This document shows positions 15,125 to 15,803 of a stretch of DNA of 15,803 nt, in pieces. The notes beneath the pieces are model-generated. The model had not been told where the DNA came from. It was given only the letters and a program-made list of their open reading frames with translations, and searched no databases. Origin of the DNA: Bacteroidales bacterium (GTDB taxonomy: Bacteria; Bacteroidota; Bacteroidia; Bacteroidales; UBA10428). Every line of letters starts with the position of its first letter. The first letter of the stretch is position 1. The translations under genes and the position numbers were made by a program. The DNA is taken from NCBI GenBank assembly GCA_016926235.1, contig JAFGOZ010000433.1, positions 1 through 15,803 of the forward strand, written 5' to 3'.

Positions 15125-15540
15125 AAACTTTAATTAAAATTGCGTTAATTGTATTTATCGGATACATAATCTTCTCAATATTCTCCGATAAGAAAGAGTT
15201 TGCTGATAATAAAGGCCATGATAACCGTACGATGCTATTAAAAGGCGAAGTAACCGGGAACTTCTCTCTGTTAAACCAGACTGTAATAACTATTAAAGAA
15301 TTGACGACTGAAGAAATTTACCACATATTACTTGCTAATGGCCAGACTCCTAAAATTGGCACACCCGTCGAATTAACTATTCGGAAATACGACATCGTAA
15401 AGATAAATGACAGGAGTATTACCTTGTATAAAGAAATCAGTACAGAGGACGAAAAAGGGAAACCCTCACAAAAAGTAAAATCATCTGATATTGCGCTGTT
15501 GAAGGAAAAATATGTCACGTTTTTACCGGTATTAACGTGA
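15121..15540 (+). CDS. Small membrane-anchored protein with beta-rich domain
   Basis: Unrecognised protein of 139 residues. Residues 4-21 form a single hydrophobic N-terminal helix, either a signal anchor or an uncleaved signal peptide; there is no lipobox Cys. Residues about 36-106 alternate strands in the manner of a small beta barrel (LLKGEVTGNFSL, TVITIKELTTEEIYHIL, PVELTIRKYDIVKIND), which resembles an OB-like fold, but I cannot confirm this. The final 35 residues are charged and then hydrophobic. Its ATG overlaps the DUF4407 stop codon (ATGA), so production is coupled to that protein and a joint envelope complex is likely. Its last codons lie inside a perfect inverted repeat. Confidence 0.75.
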   Translation: MKTLIKIALIVFIGYIIFSIFSDKKEFADNKGHDNRTMLLKGEVTGNFSLLNQTVITIKELTTEEIYHILLANGQTPKIGTPVELTIRKYDIVKINDRSITLYKEISTEDEKGKPSQKVKSSDIALLKEKYVTFLPVLT

Positions 15541-15543
15541 CAT
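15512..15543. repeat. Perfect 10-bp inverted repeat across the end of the operon
   Basis: ATGTCACGTT (15512-15521) and AACGTGACAT (15534-15543) are exact reverse complements around a 12-base loop. The repeat includes the TGA stop at 15538-15540. With GC pairs at its core it would form a stable hairpin, but only a weak T-run follows, so it may be a bidirectional terminator, an mRNA-stabilising stem, or a protein or integration site at the module boundary. Confidence 0.6.
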
Positions 15544-15803
15544 TTGGCTTTGGTAAACCTTTAAAATAAATGAATCCACCGGATAATCCCACCGCACGAA
15601 GCAGGTTATAAGGTGTTCCTCTTCCTTCTTCGGCAAGTCTTGCGCCAGCCCGTTGCAGTATTTGCCTATAATGTTTATGTTTTCTAAGGTATAGGCAAAA
15701 ACTACAACGCCTTTCAGGTTGCTATCGCAAGGCTGTCACAATCCTTGCAGCTCAGTCGTCATCGTCACGGCAGCCTTTACTGTCCTGCAAGCCGCTTTAC
15801 TCA
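15532..15803 (-). pseudogene. Possible gene remnant on the minus strand, one in-frame stop
   Basis: Reading the minus strand inward from the window edge, one frame stays open except for a TGA at 15738-15736. It begins SKAACRTVKAAVTMTTELQGL, stops, then continues with QPCDSNLKGVVVFAYTLEN and another 48 residues, to a TAA at 15534-15532. There is no start codon after the TGA except a Met two residues from the end. The residue mix looks protein-like, and GC content is higher than in the rest of the window, so this could be the broken 3' end of a gene. A conserved non-coding stretch of a mobile element is equally possible. On the plus strand there is only a 13-codon frame at 15570. Confidence 0.3.

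Noticed and set aside
15570..15611. 13-codon plus-strand open frame (MNPPDNPTARSRL)
   Set aside because: Too short, no ribosome binding site, and inside the region better described as a remnant.
1..15803. CRISPR array, tRNA, rRNA or insertion sequence
   Set aside because: I looked for regularly spaced repeats, cloverleaf-like segments, rRNA stretches and transposase frames with terminal repeats and saw none.

Overview
The window looks like an accessory region of a Bacteroidota chromosome or mobile element. The DNA is AT-rich, Shine-Dalgarno sites are mostly weak, and it carries a DUF4407-type membrane protein and a divergent prokaryotic Argonaute. No rRNA, tRNA or CRISPR array is visible. 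All convincing genes lie on the + strand.

Region 1 (1-2154): a scrap of an upstream reading frame, then a 700-residue long prokaryotic Argonaute (pAgo). Its MID 5'-phosphate pocket looks intact, but its PIWI domain lacks the catalytic aspartates. It is probably a guide-binding, nuclease-dead Argonaute that would act through a partner protein, most likely encoded just outside the window.

Region 2 (2192-12852): a tightly packed nine-gene operon, about 10.5 kb, with a promoter-like sequence in front and a strong intrinsic terminator behind. The order is: two permeases (livH, livM), two ATPases (livG, livF) and a lipoprotein binding protein of a branched-chain-amino-acid-type ABC importer; a methylmalonate-semialdehyde-dehydrogenase-like enzyme; a soluble histidine-kinase-like protein; a receiver-domain protein with a large insertion and an unrecognised C-terminal half; and a protein joining a sigma-70 region 2-like N-terminus to a RibD-like zinc deaminase domain. 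I know of no described system with this composition, and it is the main candidate for something new. A possible reading is import or sensing of a branched acyl or amino-acid-like signal, chemical conversion, phospho-relay, then a transcriptional or deaminase output. The operon is visibly more AT-rich than both flanks, which suggests it was acquired separately.

Region 3 (12852-13266): a short gene-regulatory unit encoding a 64-residue unrecognised protein with its own promoter-like sequence, a good Shine-Dalgarno site and its own terminator. Two TCGG-N6-TCGG direct repeats lie upstream; a third copy sits in the promoter region of the nine-gene operon, hinting at a shared regulator.

Region 4 (13309-15540): a three-gene operon encoding a helical soluble protein, a DUF4407 membrane protein with coiled coils, and a small membrane-anchored protein. 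Its end carries a perfect 10-bp inverted repeat.

Region 5 (15541-15803): no intact gene. The minus strand holds a reading frame interrupted by one TGA, possibly a gene remnant.
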